A DNA stretch of 64,000 nt from Hondaea fermentalgiana (lineage: Eukaryota > Sar > Bigyra > Thraustochytrida > Thraustochytriidae). Where the stretch lies: the NCBI GenBank assembly GCA_014084085.1, contig NPFB01000100.1:1-64000 (forward strand), read 5' to 3'. Of this stretch, positions 27,935-37,551 are shown piece after piece. The notes under the pieces are model-generated. The model was given only the letters and a program-made list of their open reading frames with translations. It did not search any database and was not told the DNA's origin. Numbering within the stretch: the first letter of the stretch is position 1; each line of letters begins with the position of its first letter. Both the position numbers and the translations under genes were made by a program.

Positions 27935-29216
27935 GCGGGCTCGGGCTCGCGCGAGCTCGCGCGTGCGCGGCGGACTTGGTCTTCTGCCTCGAGCCGCGGC
28001 CCTGCCTTGCCTTGCCTGCCTTGCCTTGCCAGCCTCGCCGCGCGCAAGTCGAGCTTCCGCGCCCGCGCAAGTCAGTATCCGCCGATACCCCACTTGCGCG
28101 CAAACGCGCAAACCGCCGCAAACCGGCCGCCAACCTAACGACCGCCAGCCTAACTGTCGCTGCCGAGAGCGGCTTCGCGCCGAGACGAGCCTCCGCCGGC
28201 CGGCCTGCCCGCCTGACTGCCGGCCTGCCCGTCTGTCTGTCGGCCGCCGCGCGCGAGCCTGCCCGCGCGCCTGCCGCCCTGCGTGCCCGCCTGCCTCTGC
28301 CGGTCGCGGCTGCGTCTCGCGTGCGAGGAGCGGACGCGCGGGGCGTGGTGGTTGGGTTGTTGGGTGATTGAGCGAGGGCGCTAACCCTGGCCCAGGGCCG
28401 ACAGTGGAAGGCGAGAGGAAATAAACATTGCTGTGGGGAAGGAATTGATAAGATTTATACAAGTAGTATACTAAAGAGACTTCCGCAGCTGGATGATGCA
28501 GACTACACAAAATGGTCAGAGGAGAAGGAGGTGACGGTTTTTCGTGAGGAAAAGGTGGAAGACGAGTTGCGAGAAGGAGAAGCGGCGCAGTGACATAAGA
28601 GGGGACGCGACTAGCACTGACGAATGTTATTTTTTTCTCAGTAGCGAAGGTGGTAGTGGGTAAGCAAACGGGGGAGGGGACAAGGTCGGCAAGACTATGT
28701 CAGTGGAGAAGAGGCGGCACCACTAACCTTAGGCTATCCCACCATGGTCAATTGAATGAGCAACAGCAAGGCAGAGAAAGCACTTCGCCTTGCAAACGGA
28801 CGAACCAACTTGATGTATAAGTTCCTTTCGCTTCCCGTACTACGCACGGTCACGAGAATGAATAAATGGACCAGCAGCAGGATCTGCTGCTTATTCTTCA
28901 AAAGCCACGGAGATTGGCATTGCGGCTTGCTGCCTGCGCACAGTAAAAACTTGTCTTTCGGCGCAACACTGATCAACATCATCTTTCCTAAACGCTCCAA
29001 GGCACGTGCATGGTGCTGTTCCCCATTTCCTTCCCAAGCATAATGGCATTATCATACCCGAGAAATTGGTCCAGTTGACTGACCGCCGATAGCCGTTACG
29101 ATGCAGAGAAAGTTGAACTTCGAACAACATGGTCACTTCACGGTGCTTTGCCTTCATGGCGCGAGCGCATCAGAAAAAGACGAACTCGCAAGAGTCACGC
29201 CGCTGGCGGCGGACCC
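27935..29216. other. divergent intergenic region
   Basis: First half (to about 28380) is very GC-rich, with CCTTG/CCTGC pentamers (28003-28035) and GCGCGCAAACGCGCAAA-like blocks (28095-28118). Second half is ordinary AT/GC mix, with short open frames of up to 95 codons but none with recognisable protein features. It should contain promoters for MRPL19 (-) and the LRR-IQ gene (+). Confidence 0.45.
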
Positions 29217-32200
29217 ATGGAGCTGGCGGCGAGCGAAAGAGCGCAACGACCGCAGGACCGGCGGGCACGAGAACTCGCAGTGCACCTAGCGAGGTCCGAA
29301 CTGGATGTGAGTGAGGTTGAGGCTTTCGACTCGCTCGTGCTTGGGCTCTCTCCCTCGTCCAAGTCACGAGTCTTGTCGCCAAATAGGTCTAGCCTCTCAC
29401 CGACGGCTGCAGGGCGCAAAAGACAGCGACGCAAGCGTGTTGCAAGGCCCGGAGACCCAGGGTTTGAGCGCAGCGAAGCCGATGAGCGCAACGAGTTTCA
29501 GGCGAGCCTTGCTGCAAGCTCAGTGTACATGACGCCCGCGGAGCGGGCACGAGCACGCGAAACAAGCCAGCGCCAAACGCGCAAAATTTATGAAGGCATT
29601 GCTGTTGGTCAGACCAATGCAAGCGAGCTCGACTTGCGCGAGCACATGGCACAAGCAAATGATCAAATGCTTTGGGAACTAGGAAGCATGTGTCCTCGCG
29701 TGGTATCACTCAACCTGGCTGGATGGCAGCGCGTCTCCGTCGCGGGACTGCGGGCAGTCGCGCTTGGATTCGGAGAACGACTACTTCAAATCGACCTTTC
29801 GGATACCCCTATTGACGACGAAATGGTCGCCATGCTCACGGCGCGCTTCTTTTGTCTGACCCATCTCATTTTCCGCAGATGTCCACGTCTCACGAATGGT
29901 GCCATGCGCGCCGTGGCCGTGGGCACACACCGCTCGCTCACGACTCTCGACATCTCGGAATGTCCGAAAATGACCGAAGATGCCCTGCTCTGGCTTGCTG
30001 GGGCATCTGGCGCTGCCAGCAGCGCGTGCGCCGTGCTCAAGAGTCTCAGCGCTGAAGGCTGCGCCGGAATTCGCGACAAGGGCATCATTGCTCTGGGCCG
30101 GGCATGTCCTCGCCTGCAATATCTGAACTTATCGCGGTGCCCACAGGTCACGGATCGCGGTGTGGCCGGTCTTGCCGCCGGCTGCCGTAATCTTCGTGTC
30201 TTGCATCTTGCTTCCTGCGTGCAGATTGGCGATGCTGGCCTGCGCGCTCTAGGGATGCGCTGCATCAATTTGAGATCCATCAATCTGGCCCGCTGCGCTC
30301 GTCTTACCGACAGCGGTCTCGAGGCTCTCTGCGCGAAACTTACAAAACTCCAGGCACTCAATATTGCAGGATGCATCGAGATTTCCGAGATGGGCATCTA
30401 TTTTGTGGTTCGCAACAACAAAGCTCTTCAGATCCTCAACGTCACCGGGTGCGAGCTTATCTCGCAGGAAGGTTTGGCGCAAATGTTGCGAGGGCTTCAA
30501 TTCGTAGAGCTTGCCAAAAGCTACACTGGCTTTAAACCTCGCGCGCGCGCCGTGCGACTCAAGCTCTCCGCGCAGCTGCAAATTGTTCAGGACGACGCCT
30601 CGTGTCGAATATCTGCAGCGATTCGAGCGCATGGGACTCGCCTACGACTCCGACGCGAGGCGCGCGCTCGTCTTGAGACAGAGGCAGCCATGCGACTTCA
30701 GCGCTGGATCCGAGGTTGCTTTGGACGAGGCGTGTACATGCGAATGTGGCTCCGTCGTGCTCGTGCCAGGGCCGCTCTTCTCGTTCAGCGCATCTGGCGC
30801 GGTCGCGCGGCCAGGCTTGTCCGGGCTGTGCGTAAAGCACATCGGGATTGGGAGCTGCAGAATTCGCGCTACGCCGTCAAGCTGCAGGCCGCCTATCGTG
30901 GAGCCAAGGTTCGTGTCGCGAATCCTGAAGTCGTCGCTGTCATTGCTCAGCTCGCCGAGGATCGTCTCGAGGAGGCCCGAAGCGCTGCGGTCGTGCGCAT
31001 TCAAGCCGTCGTGCGTAGGCGCATTTCCAACGTTCTCAATGCTGCGCGTCGCGAGGAATTGTACCAACGCTCGCATGACATGCGTCTTGCCAGTATCCGT
31101 ATCCAGGCAATTGTACGCAGAAAACTTGCGCGCCTGCGCGCTGCGCGGCTCATGCAGCGCTTCAAGCGCAAGTACGCAAAGCAAATTCGCGCTGCAACGG
31201 CCATCCAGCGCATTGCTCGCGGAGTCATCGGCCGCAGAATCTACCGCGATCGACTGCGGGACCACGCCAAGGAAATGGCGCGTCTTCGTGCAGCTGCGTG
31301 TCATATTCAGCGTCTGCGTCGTGGATACCTGGGCAGGCTCGAATACTTGCGACGCAGAGAAGCCTTTGAACGGCGTTCGCGCGCGGCAACCTACCTACAG
31401 GCAATCTTTCGCGGTCTCCAAGTGCCCGTGTGGCGCAAATTACGTTTTCAGATGGTCCGCGAGGCCGTCAAAGCGCGCAGCGATGCGGCGCACGCTCGCT
31501 CTGGTACTCAAGTCGAACGACGCAAGTACCTGCGACAGCTTGGTCTCGAGCGCGACTCCGCGTCTGAGGAGGACCAATTGAGGGAGCTTGGCGGCTATAT
31601 CGAGAGCGACGAGGACGACGACTGGCAGGAGCACTGGGATCCCGAGGCGCAACGCATTTTTTACTTTTCTCCAAGCCGAAACATGCGCTCGCTAGACAAG
31701 TTCGTCGAGGATGCCTTTGAGCAGTCTCTCGTGGGCCACTTTGTTCGTGTCTTTGACATTTCGCTGCAGTCGTGGCGCGAGGGGATCGTCGTCGCATACA
31801 ACCGAAAAAAGCAAAAGCATCGCGTCGACTTTTACGAATACGTTGCGGCCTCGTTTAATCCCGAGCACATTTGGCTCTATTTCAAGGATGATGAAATGAA
31901 CATTCAAATCTACGATCCGGACAATGACGCCTGGGCCATGTTCCGCCATGTCCGCATTGCCTATCTACAACAGCGTCCCGATCGCGAGACGATCAGCTCC
32001 GCGGCCTCCTCCGTTGCGGTGACCTCGGTGACCGCTGCTGACCAATCGCAGGGGGACGCGTCCTTTCCCGATTCTCGTTTCGTGGAGCACTTTGACGAGG
32101 AGCACCAGCTTCCGTACTATTATGACACAGTTTCGGGCGAGACCATGTGGGAGCTTCCTGCTGATGTCTCGCACGACACGGTCGTTTCTGCCGTGCCGTC

Positions 32201-32231
32201 AGCAGCAGCAGCAGCAGCAGCGAACGATTAA
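29217..32231 (+). CDS. LRR + IQ + Tudor-like + WW multidomain protein
   Basis: 1004 aa from ATG 29217 (CCCATGG); the upstream extension begins with TTG. Residues about 135-440 are cysteine-containing leucine-rich repeats of the AMN1/FBXL type (LQYLNLSRCPQVTDRGVAGL, LRVLHLASCVQIGDAGLRAL, LRSINLARCARLTDSGLEAL). No F-box is visible. Residues about 490-740 carry around eight IQ motifs (AMRLQRWIRGCFGRGVY, LVQRIWRGRAARL, IRIQAIVRRKLARL, AIQRIARGVIGRRIY), likely calmodulin or light-chain sites. A WW-like segment (WQEHWDPEAQRIFYFSP, about 803) precedes a Tudor/Agenet-like block (VGHFVRVFDISLQSWREGIV, about 838-895). A clearer WW domain (EHFDEEHQLPYYYDTVSG then ETMWELP, about 957-982) follows, then poly-Ala from a GCA run. 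LRR+IQ combinations occur in axonemal regulatory proteins; a flagellar or cytoskeletal scaffold is inferred only. Confidence 0.88.
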   Translation: MELAASERAQRPQDRRARELAVHLARSELDVSEVEAFDSLVLGLSPSSKSRVLSPNRSSLSPTAAGRKRQRRKRVARPGDPGFERSEADERNEFQASLAASSVYMTPAERARARETSQRQTRKIYEGIAVGQTNASELDLREHMAQANDQMLWELGSMCPRVVSLNLAGWQRVSVAGLRAVALGFGERLLQIDLSDTPIDDEMVAMLTARFFCLTHLIFRRCPRLTNGAMRAVAVGTHRSLTTLDISECPKMTEDALLWLAGASGAASSACAVLKSLSAEGCAGIRDKGIIALGRACPRLQYLNLSRCPQVTDRGVAGLAAGCRNLRVLHLASCVQIGDAGLRALGMRCINLRSINLARCARLTDSGLEALCAKLTKLQALNIAGCIEISEMGIYFVVRNNKALQILNVTGCELISQEGLAQMLRGLQFVELAKSYTGFKPRARAVRLKLSAQLQIVQDDASCRISAAIRAHGTRLRLRREARARLETEAAMRLQRWIRGCFGRGVYMRMWLRRARARAALLVQRIWRGRAARLVRAVRKAHRDWELQNSRYAVKLQAAYRGAKVRVANPEVVAVIAQLAEDRLEEARSAAVVRIQAVVRRRISNVLNAARREELYQRSHDMRLASIRIQAIVRRKLARLRAARLMQRFKRKYAKQIRAATAIQRIARGVIGRRIYRDRLRDHAKEMARLRAAACHIQRLRRGYLGRLEYLRRREAFERRSRAATYLQAIFRGLQVPVWRKLRFQMVREAVKARSDAAHARSGTQVERRKYLRQLGLERDSASEEDQLRELGGYIESDEDDDWQEHWDPEAQRIFYFSPSRNMRSLDKFVEDAFEQSLVGHFVRVFDISLQSWREGIVVAYNRKKQKHRVDFYEYVAASFNPEHIWLYFKDDEMNIQIYDPDNDAWAMFRHVRIAYLQQRPDRETISSAASSVAVTSVTAADQSQGDASFPDSRFVEHFDEEHQLPYYYDTVSGETMWELPADVSHDTVVSAVPSAAAAAAAND

Positions 32232-32772
32232 TTTGATATCTTGAAACCAACCGCAGGCAGTTGCAGCTTGCAACTGCAGCTTGCTGTTCACAACGATTGT
32301 CAGATCAGAGGACCTCCTTCCCAATGCTTCCAAAGAACCAGGCCTCGGTCTGCCTGCCTCGGATGAGCTTTTGCTTGATGATGAAGCTGTGCATTTGGAA
32401 CCCATTCGCTGGCCAGCTTCCACGCCGCCAGCTAGCCAGCAGCTGGAGCAGCAGCAGCTGCAGCCACACCAGCGACACGAGGTCAAGCCAGACCCTCGTC
32501 GGGGCGCAGCCGTCGGTCGGATGGGTTGGAGAGCCAGAGGCACGAGCTCTTAAATCTTCTACGCTATCTCCGACGATTCCACGTCCAGCCCGAGTGGCCC
32601 GAGCGGCGGAGCAGAGCAGAGCAGAGCAGATTGCAGCAAAGGGGGCCGAGGAAGCGTCTCTGTGCTCCCGCTGCGCGTGGCGGACCGCGCGCGGCGCGCT
32701 TTCGCGTCTTGCAAAACCAGGCATCAAAGGCGCTTCGCGGTCTTCTCGGTCTCGGTCCGCGGGAACTGCGCC
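32232..32772. other. promoter region of the C2-domain gene
   Basis: 540 bp with CAGCAG-rich and GAGCAGAGCAGAGCAGA-type pentamer repeats (32606-32632). No separate gene; the frame of the C2 gene runs upstream to about 32662 without an ATG until 32773. Confidence 0.4.
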
Positions 32773-34293
32773 ATGGAGCGGCAAGGGCTCGCAGGTGACC
32801 TGCCCTCGAGCGCGCTTCACGCCGACGAAACAGACCTTCCGCTGCACGTAGAGGAGCCGACTGCTGAGGAACTTCTCAAGGGGAGTGCCGGCGGATCGTC
32901 GCTTCTGGACGAGCTCGAGGATGAAGGCGTCGTTAACAATGCCAGCAAGAAGCCAGAGAATGGCTTCAACTTCGACTTTGATATGAGCCGTGCACAGTCC
33001 TTGGATCTCTTGCCGTCCACGAAACCGAAGCGCAACGATAGCGTGGCCGCGCCAGCTGCTCAGTACCATGGCCAGCGCCTCTTCAAGCAAGCTATGTCAG
33101 TTGAGGGCCATATCCCGATGAAGCGCGGCGGAACCTTGCTGTGCGTGCGGGCCATCAAAGCAAGAAATCTGACGAGCATGGATATCGTTACAAAGAACGA
33201 TCCGTACGTGGTCCTCCGCGTAGGAGAGAATTGTAGCATCTCCGACATTCACAACGAGGCTGGAAGTGAGGTCACCTTTGATTGGGAAGCCAAGTTTCCC
33301 ATTGCACCACGTAAAAAGGAATCTCCAGGTCTCGTTGTCTCTGTCATCGACCACGATACATATAGTCGGGATGACTTGATTGGCACGTGTGCCCCAGACC
33401 CCTTCATTTTCATGTATGCGCAGCCCGTGACGCCATTCCGGGGCTGGTTCGAGCTTTCGCGCAAGAGCCACTTTCGACATCGCGAAAAGAAATCGGGCGA
33501 AATTCTGCTCGAAATATGGTACGAGAACTTTCAGTGGCCAGACACGATCGAAGATGACGTCTTGCGCACCTTGCGCTGGATCGAGCCATTTCCCATTCCA
33601 CGACTGCGCTTGGTGACCAACTGGAACTTTCGCGCAGGTCTGACGCGCAAGATTTTGGACGGTGGGCACTTTCATACCTTTCGCACCTTTCAAATTAACC
33701 TTTGGGAAGTCAACAGCGCCTTTGATCACCAAATGTGTCCATGGAACGATAGTTATGACAAAGCCAGACGAATATACGGTGGCGGGATCTCCGCAGCGTT
33801 TGCTCGAACATGCATTCGCATGCAACACCGCACATTGTATTCGAAGAATGACTCCGAGGCTGGCCAGTTTGAAATTTTTCATGTGCGGGGGATGCGCGAG
33901 CTCTTCGAGGCGTTACAGTACGGAAAGAGTGGGGGGCGCTCGGTGCGGTACACGTATGTGATCATGCCGGATGGGACGCTTCACTTTTCGCGCACGAGCC
34001 GCAAATTTGGCCAGGATTTGCTTTCCAAACATGCACTCCATTGTAATTGCGCCAAAGAAGTTGTCTATGCAGGCGAAATGTTCATTGATATGAACAGTGA
34101 CCGCTTCAAGACGTCCAAGACCCCAGCACTCGTCATTGACAATAACTCGGGCACTTTTGCGCCCACCACAGCGCGGCTGCTTAATCTTCGCGCCTTGTTG
34201 GAGCTCAACTTTGGCCACGAGTATCCCGTTTTTGCGCTTTCCCGCGATGATGCCCGGCTCAAGCTCTGGTTCGAGCAGAACAACCTCGAGTGA
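32773..34293 (+). CDS. C2-domain protein with conserved C-terminal domain of unknown function
   Basis: 506 aa from an ATG in GCGCCATGG context. Residues 1-118 are acidic and disordered. Residues 119-250 form a C2 domain: TLLCVRAIKARNLTSMDIVT, KNDPYVVLRV, VSVIDHDTYSRDDLIGT. Asp137, 143, 193 and 195 sit where Ca2+-binding loops require them, so Ca2+-dependent membrane binding is likely. Residues about 290-506 form a second globular region with conserved-looking blocks (YTYVIMPDGTLHFSRTS, AKEVVYAGEMFIDMNSD, LVIDNNSGTFAPTTARL, NFGHEYPVFALSRDDARLKLW). Similar blocks follow C2 or PH domains in uncharacterised fungal and protist proteins, as I recall; I cannot name a family. No membrane segment. The last codons and the stop lie in the first unit of a 140-bp tandem repeat. 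Confidence 0.87.
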   Translation: MERQGLAGDLPSSALHADETDLPLHVEEPTAEELLKGSAGGSSLLDELEDEGVVNNASKKPENGFNFDFDMSRAQSLDLLPSTKPKRNDSVAAPAAQYHGQRLFKQAMSVEGHIPMKRGGTLLCVRAIKARNLTSMDIVTKNDPYVVLRVGENCSISDIHNEAGSEVTFDWEAKFPIAPRKKESPGLVVSVIDHDTYSRDDLIGTCAPDPFIFMYAQPVTPFRGWFELSRKSHFRHREKKSGEILLEIWYENFQWPDTIEDDVLRTLRWIEPFPIPRLRLVTNWNFRAGLTRKILDGGHFHTFRTFQINLWEVNSAFDHQMCPWNDSYDKARRIYGGGISAAFARTCIRMQHRTLYSKNDSEAGQFEIFHVRGMRELFEALQYGKSGGRSVRYTYVIMPDGTLHFSRTSRKFGQDLLSKHALHCNCAKEVVYAGEMFIDMNSDRFKTSKTPALVIDNNSGTFAPTTARLLNLRALLELNFGHEYPVFALSRDDARLKLWFEQNNLE

Positions 34294-34580
34294 GTAAGAG
34301 AGATTAACCTTTCGGTGTTTGTGTAGTAGAAATAATCCAAACCACACGAAAAAGGTTAACATTCATGTTTTGGGGATATTCTCTGTGTAATGCTCAGCTC
34401 AAGCTCTGGATCGAGCATAGGAACCTCGAGTGAGTGAGAGAGATTAACCTTCCGGTGTTTGTGTCGTAGAAATAATCCAAACCACACGAAAAAGGTTGAC
34501 ATTCATTTTTTGGGGGTGTTCTCTGTGTGATGCTCAGCTCAAGCTCTGGATCAAGCAGCACAACCTCGAGTGTGTGAGAG
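34241..34580. repeat. 140-bp tandem repeat spanning the C2 gene stop codon
   Basis: Units at 34241-34380, 34381-34520 and a partial 34521-34580, in exact 140-bp register (CTCAAGCTCTGG at 34258, 34398, 34538). Beyond the stop codon units 1 and 2 differ at only about 7-8 of 87 positions. Unit 1 encodes the C-terminal KLWFEQNNLE plus stop; the later copies still read KLWIEHRNLE-stop and KLWIKQHNLE without stop. Confidence 0.93.
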
Positions 34581-34968
34581 GAAACTTCTGACCGTGGCTC
34601 AAGTCACGAGCTGTTGTCTTTCGGATTCTTAGCAGTGCTCGGCCGCCCTTCACCCAAGATCAAGCCACACGAAATCTGACATTCGACCAATTGCAGACAA
34701 TTGACTGCAGTCAATTGTTCTATCTTCTCTGTCGGCAGCCAGGTAGCCCAGCCCAAGCCAGCCACGGGCAGCCTCCAAGCCGCCCTTTTCTTTCTCAACT
34801 ATTTTAAGGCCAGTCGAACGCTGTCCTCACGAGCACCGAGGTGAGGACGCACAAAATGGAAAACCTTCCGCCCTGCGACGCCCGGCTGACTTTGATTTGA
34901 GGTCTACGAGGTCGAGGACGCACGCCAAAACCTCGCCCAAACACGATTGGCATACCGAGCGAGGAAGC
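34294..34968. other. 3' region of the C2 gene and promoter of PHYHD1
   Basis: The first half is the tandem repeat. After 34580 there is a CAATTG-rich palindromic stretch (34688-34716: CAATTGCAGACAATTG, then GACTGCAGTCAATTG) and then the PHYHD1 leader. No gene. Confidence 0.45.
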
Positions 34969-35928
34969 ATGGCGAGCACGACGGAGGCGGCCGCGGCGAA
35001 GCGCGACAGCGCCGCGAGCGAAGCGTTCTGGCGCGATGGGTGCGCAGTGGTGCCCGGGTTTGCGAGCGCGCAAGAGGTCGAGGGCATGAAAGAGCAAGCA
35101 CTCAAGCTCGTGGCGGCCTGGGACGGCAAGACGACGACGGAATTCCGCACGGACGCTGGCCAGGCCGATGCCCAAGGCAGTGACGACTACTTTATCAGCA
35201 GTGCGCGGGAAGTACGCTGCTTCTGGGAGAGTGGGTCTGACAAGGCTGTGGTCAAAGACGATCCCAAGGCCACCATGCGCAAAGTCAACAAGATCGGGCA
35301 CGGCCTACACGTCTTGGATCCGGTCTTTCGTGCCTATGCAGAAAGCGACAAGGTTTGCAAGCTAGTCAGAGAGCTCGGCTGGGAGGCACCCGTGTTGCCG
35401 CAAAGCATGTACATTCTCAAAAATCCCAAAATCGGCGGCGAGGTGACCGCTCACCAGGACTCAACATTCCTGTACACGGAGCCGCGACCGACCTGCCTCG
35501 GACTGTGGCTCGCGCTTGACGACGCTACGCTCGAAAACGGTGCCCTTTGGTTTCGTCCGGGCTCTCACAAGGAGCCTGTGCGCAGGCACTTTCAGCGTCT
35601 CGTTAGCGAGGATGGCTCAACGCGCATGGTGTTTGAAAAGCTTGTGGGCGATGATGCCATGACCCCTTTTGAAGGTGTCGCTCTCGAGGACATTGGTCAA
35701 GAGACGCACCAGAAGCTTCGTGACGCCGGCTTCGTCTCTGTCGAGTGCAAGGCCGGGGATCTGGTCCTCATTCACGGCCAAGTCGAGCATCTCTCACTCC
35801 GAAACGAGTCTGACAAGCAGCGCCACACCTTTCAGCTTCATCTCATCGAGGGGCCGGACAAGGGCATTACGTGGAGCGCCAAGAACTGGCTTCAGTATCC
35901 CCAAGGCCAGCTCTTCCCCTCTCTCTAA
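34969..35928 (+). CDS. PHYHD1: phytanoyl-CoA dioxygenase domain protein (PHYHD1-like)
   Basis: 319 aa from ATG 34969 (the upstream extension starts at TTG). Fe(II)/2-oxoglutarate oxygenase of the PhyH family. The metal triad is His162-x-Asp164 (TAHQDSTFLYTEP) and His274 (QVEHLSLRNESD); Arg285 (KQRHTFQLHLIEG) should hold 2-oxoglutarate. LGLWLALDDATLENGALWF, RPGSHKEPVRRHF and the ending TWSAKNWLQYP follow the human PHYHD1 pattern closely, and the length matches. No peroxisomal PTS1 at the end (LFPSL), so it is probably cytosolic. The natural substrate of PHYHD1 is not settled. Intact, no odd features. Confidence 0.95.
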   Translation: MASTTEAAAAKRDSAASEAFWRDGCAVVPGFASAQEVEGMKEQALKLVAAWDGKTTTEFRTDAGQADAQGSDDYFISSAREVRCFWESGSDKAVVKDDPKATMRKVNKIGHGLHVLDPVFRAYAESDKVCKLVRELGWEAPVLPQSMYILKNPKIGGEVTAHQDSTFLYTEPRPTCLGLWLALDDATLENGALWFRPGSHKEPVRRHFQRLVSEDGSTRMVFEKLVGDDAMTPFEGVALEDIGQETHQKLRDAGFVSVECKAGDLVLIHGQVEHLSLRNESDKQRHTFQLHLIEGPDKGITWSAKNWLQYPQGQLFPSL

Positions 35929-36987
35929 ATACGATTTCTACCCAAATCCCAAAAGTAATCGAATGTCCATCCTCTGCACCAGCCTTGATGGCTGTCGCGA
36001 CTTGCGTTGGCTCCCTTCGCTTCCCGCTCGGCTGTCTTAGGGAGCGTACGCATCTCCGGTACAGTCCTCTGTCGCTTTACGTTACGTGTGCGTCCAGCCG
36101 CAGCCGAGGCTCCGTCGTGGTCCCGATACGCGTCCGCCTCGCCTCGAGACCGGCCGCGGGGACCCTCCGGAGGTCCCCGGGGACACCGGTGTGCGCTCGC
36201 CCACTCGCCGGCCGGTGTGTGCGCGCGGAGTCCATTCCACTCCCTCGTGTCCAGTCCCAGCTCCCCTGGCTCGTCCACTCGGAGCGGAGCGGTGCGGTGC
36301 GGCGCTCCTTCATACCGAGGTCTGCCTGGAACGCCGGCACGAGCCCTTTCCGGCAGCGGCGAGCCGGGTTTCTTCTGGCTGCTGCAGGCGGCAGGCGGCC
36401 TTCCTCGCGGAGCCCGAGCGCAGCAGCAGTGCTCCTCGCCATCGCCAAACTCTCTTCCCGCGTGCAGCGCGACCGAGCAGTCGAGAAACGCGCGCCGCCT
36501 CGGTCCCGGTCCCGGCCTCGGGAGCGCGCACGGTCGAGCGAGGCAGCGAGAGTCGTCGCGGCAGGCGCTGCGAGCGGGCTCGAGCCGGGCTGCGGCGCGT
36601 GGTGTTTCTCTGCGGCTGCTTTGGCGTCGAGCTGAGCAGAGCAGAGCAGAGCTGGCTGAGAGCGCTCGGTAAGAACGAAGGCGAGAGAACCATTGCGAAG
36701 CACGGCAGGCCGAAGAACCCCAACGCCGAGACCAAAACCTCAAGCGGGACCTCGCGGGGAGACGGGAGGCGAAGCGTAGCGAAGTGGAGCGAGGAGACGC
36801 GGCAGTCTGCGCGGAGAGGCCAAGCCGCTGGCAGAGAGACGCTGCGCGACGGCTCGCTCGCTCGTTGGCTTGATCTGCCCACGTGAAGGGCTTGCTTGAG
36901 CAGCACAAGGAGCAGAAGCAACAAGAGAAGTAGAGGTGTAGCAAGAAGAGCTTGCCTGTCAGGCTGTCTGGCTGGCTGGCTTGCTTG
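35929..36987. other. GC-rich intergenic region upstream of the USP gene
   Basis: About 1.06 kb, with long overlapping open frames in several frames and on both strands (up to 339 codons), all Arg/Ala/Ser-rich as expected of GC-rich spacer. Contains GAGCAGAGCAGAGCAGAG at about 36635-36653 and TGGCTGGCTTGC units just before the ATG. No gene supported. Confidence 0.45.
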
Positions 36988-37520
36988 ATGAACTACAGGC
37001 TCGACGGCCCCGTGCTCGCCGGAATTATTCCCGAATACCTCGATCCCCTGAGCGAAGCATCGACCGCCGCTCTTGTCGGCGTGGGCGCGAACGCGGCGTC
37101 AACACGAAACCAGTTTCTTTCAGCTGACCTTTGGCAGGACACCCTTCATCTCGGTCTCTTTGGTGTCTCTTTTCTATTGATCGTCGTTTCGCACATGCCT
37201 CACGGCGCAGCACAGGGCGGCCCCGCAGATAACATTCATTCTGGGGCGCCCACAGAGCCCGAGGCAGCCGATGTGCATCATTGTGACTCCGCGCGCAGAG
37301 AGAGCTCGGATATATCTTCCTCCCCCTTGGGGCGTCCTTTGTCGCCGAGACAATCTCCCACTTTATTGCCAATCGTGACGGCCTCTCCAACATCGCCAGC
37401 GCGTCTCAGTCTCGATGCAGTCGTCCTTGAGCCGGTGGGGCAGACGTCATCGGATGCGGAGGTTGCTCGTGCATCTGTGTCTCTTCATCCGGTGAGTCGC
37501 TCTGACAGAGTCCACGCAGC

Positions 37521-37551
<31 letters not shown>

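Noticed and set aside
28734..29157. short genes of 88-95 codons on either strand
   Set aside because: Several overlapping frames, no homology pattern, poor start contexts.
30511..31581. 356-codon open frame on the + strand in a second frame
   Set aside because: Overlaps the IQ region of the LRR-IQ gene out of frame, no protein features and no good start.
34241..34580. CRISPR-like array
   Set aside because: The 140-bp units are contiguous tandem copies without spacers, and the genome is eukaryotic.
35925..36944. 339- and 266-codon frames on opposite strands of the USP upstream region
   Set aside because: Mutually overlapping, Arg/Ala/Ser-rich and without motifs, as expected by chance in GC-rich spacer.
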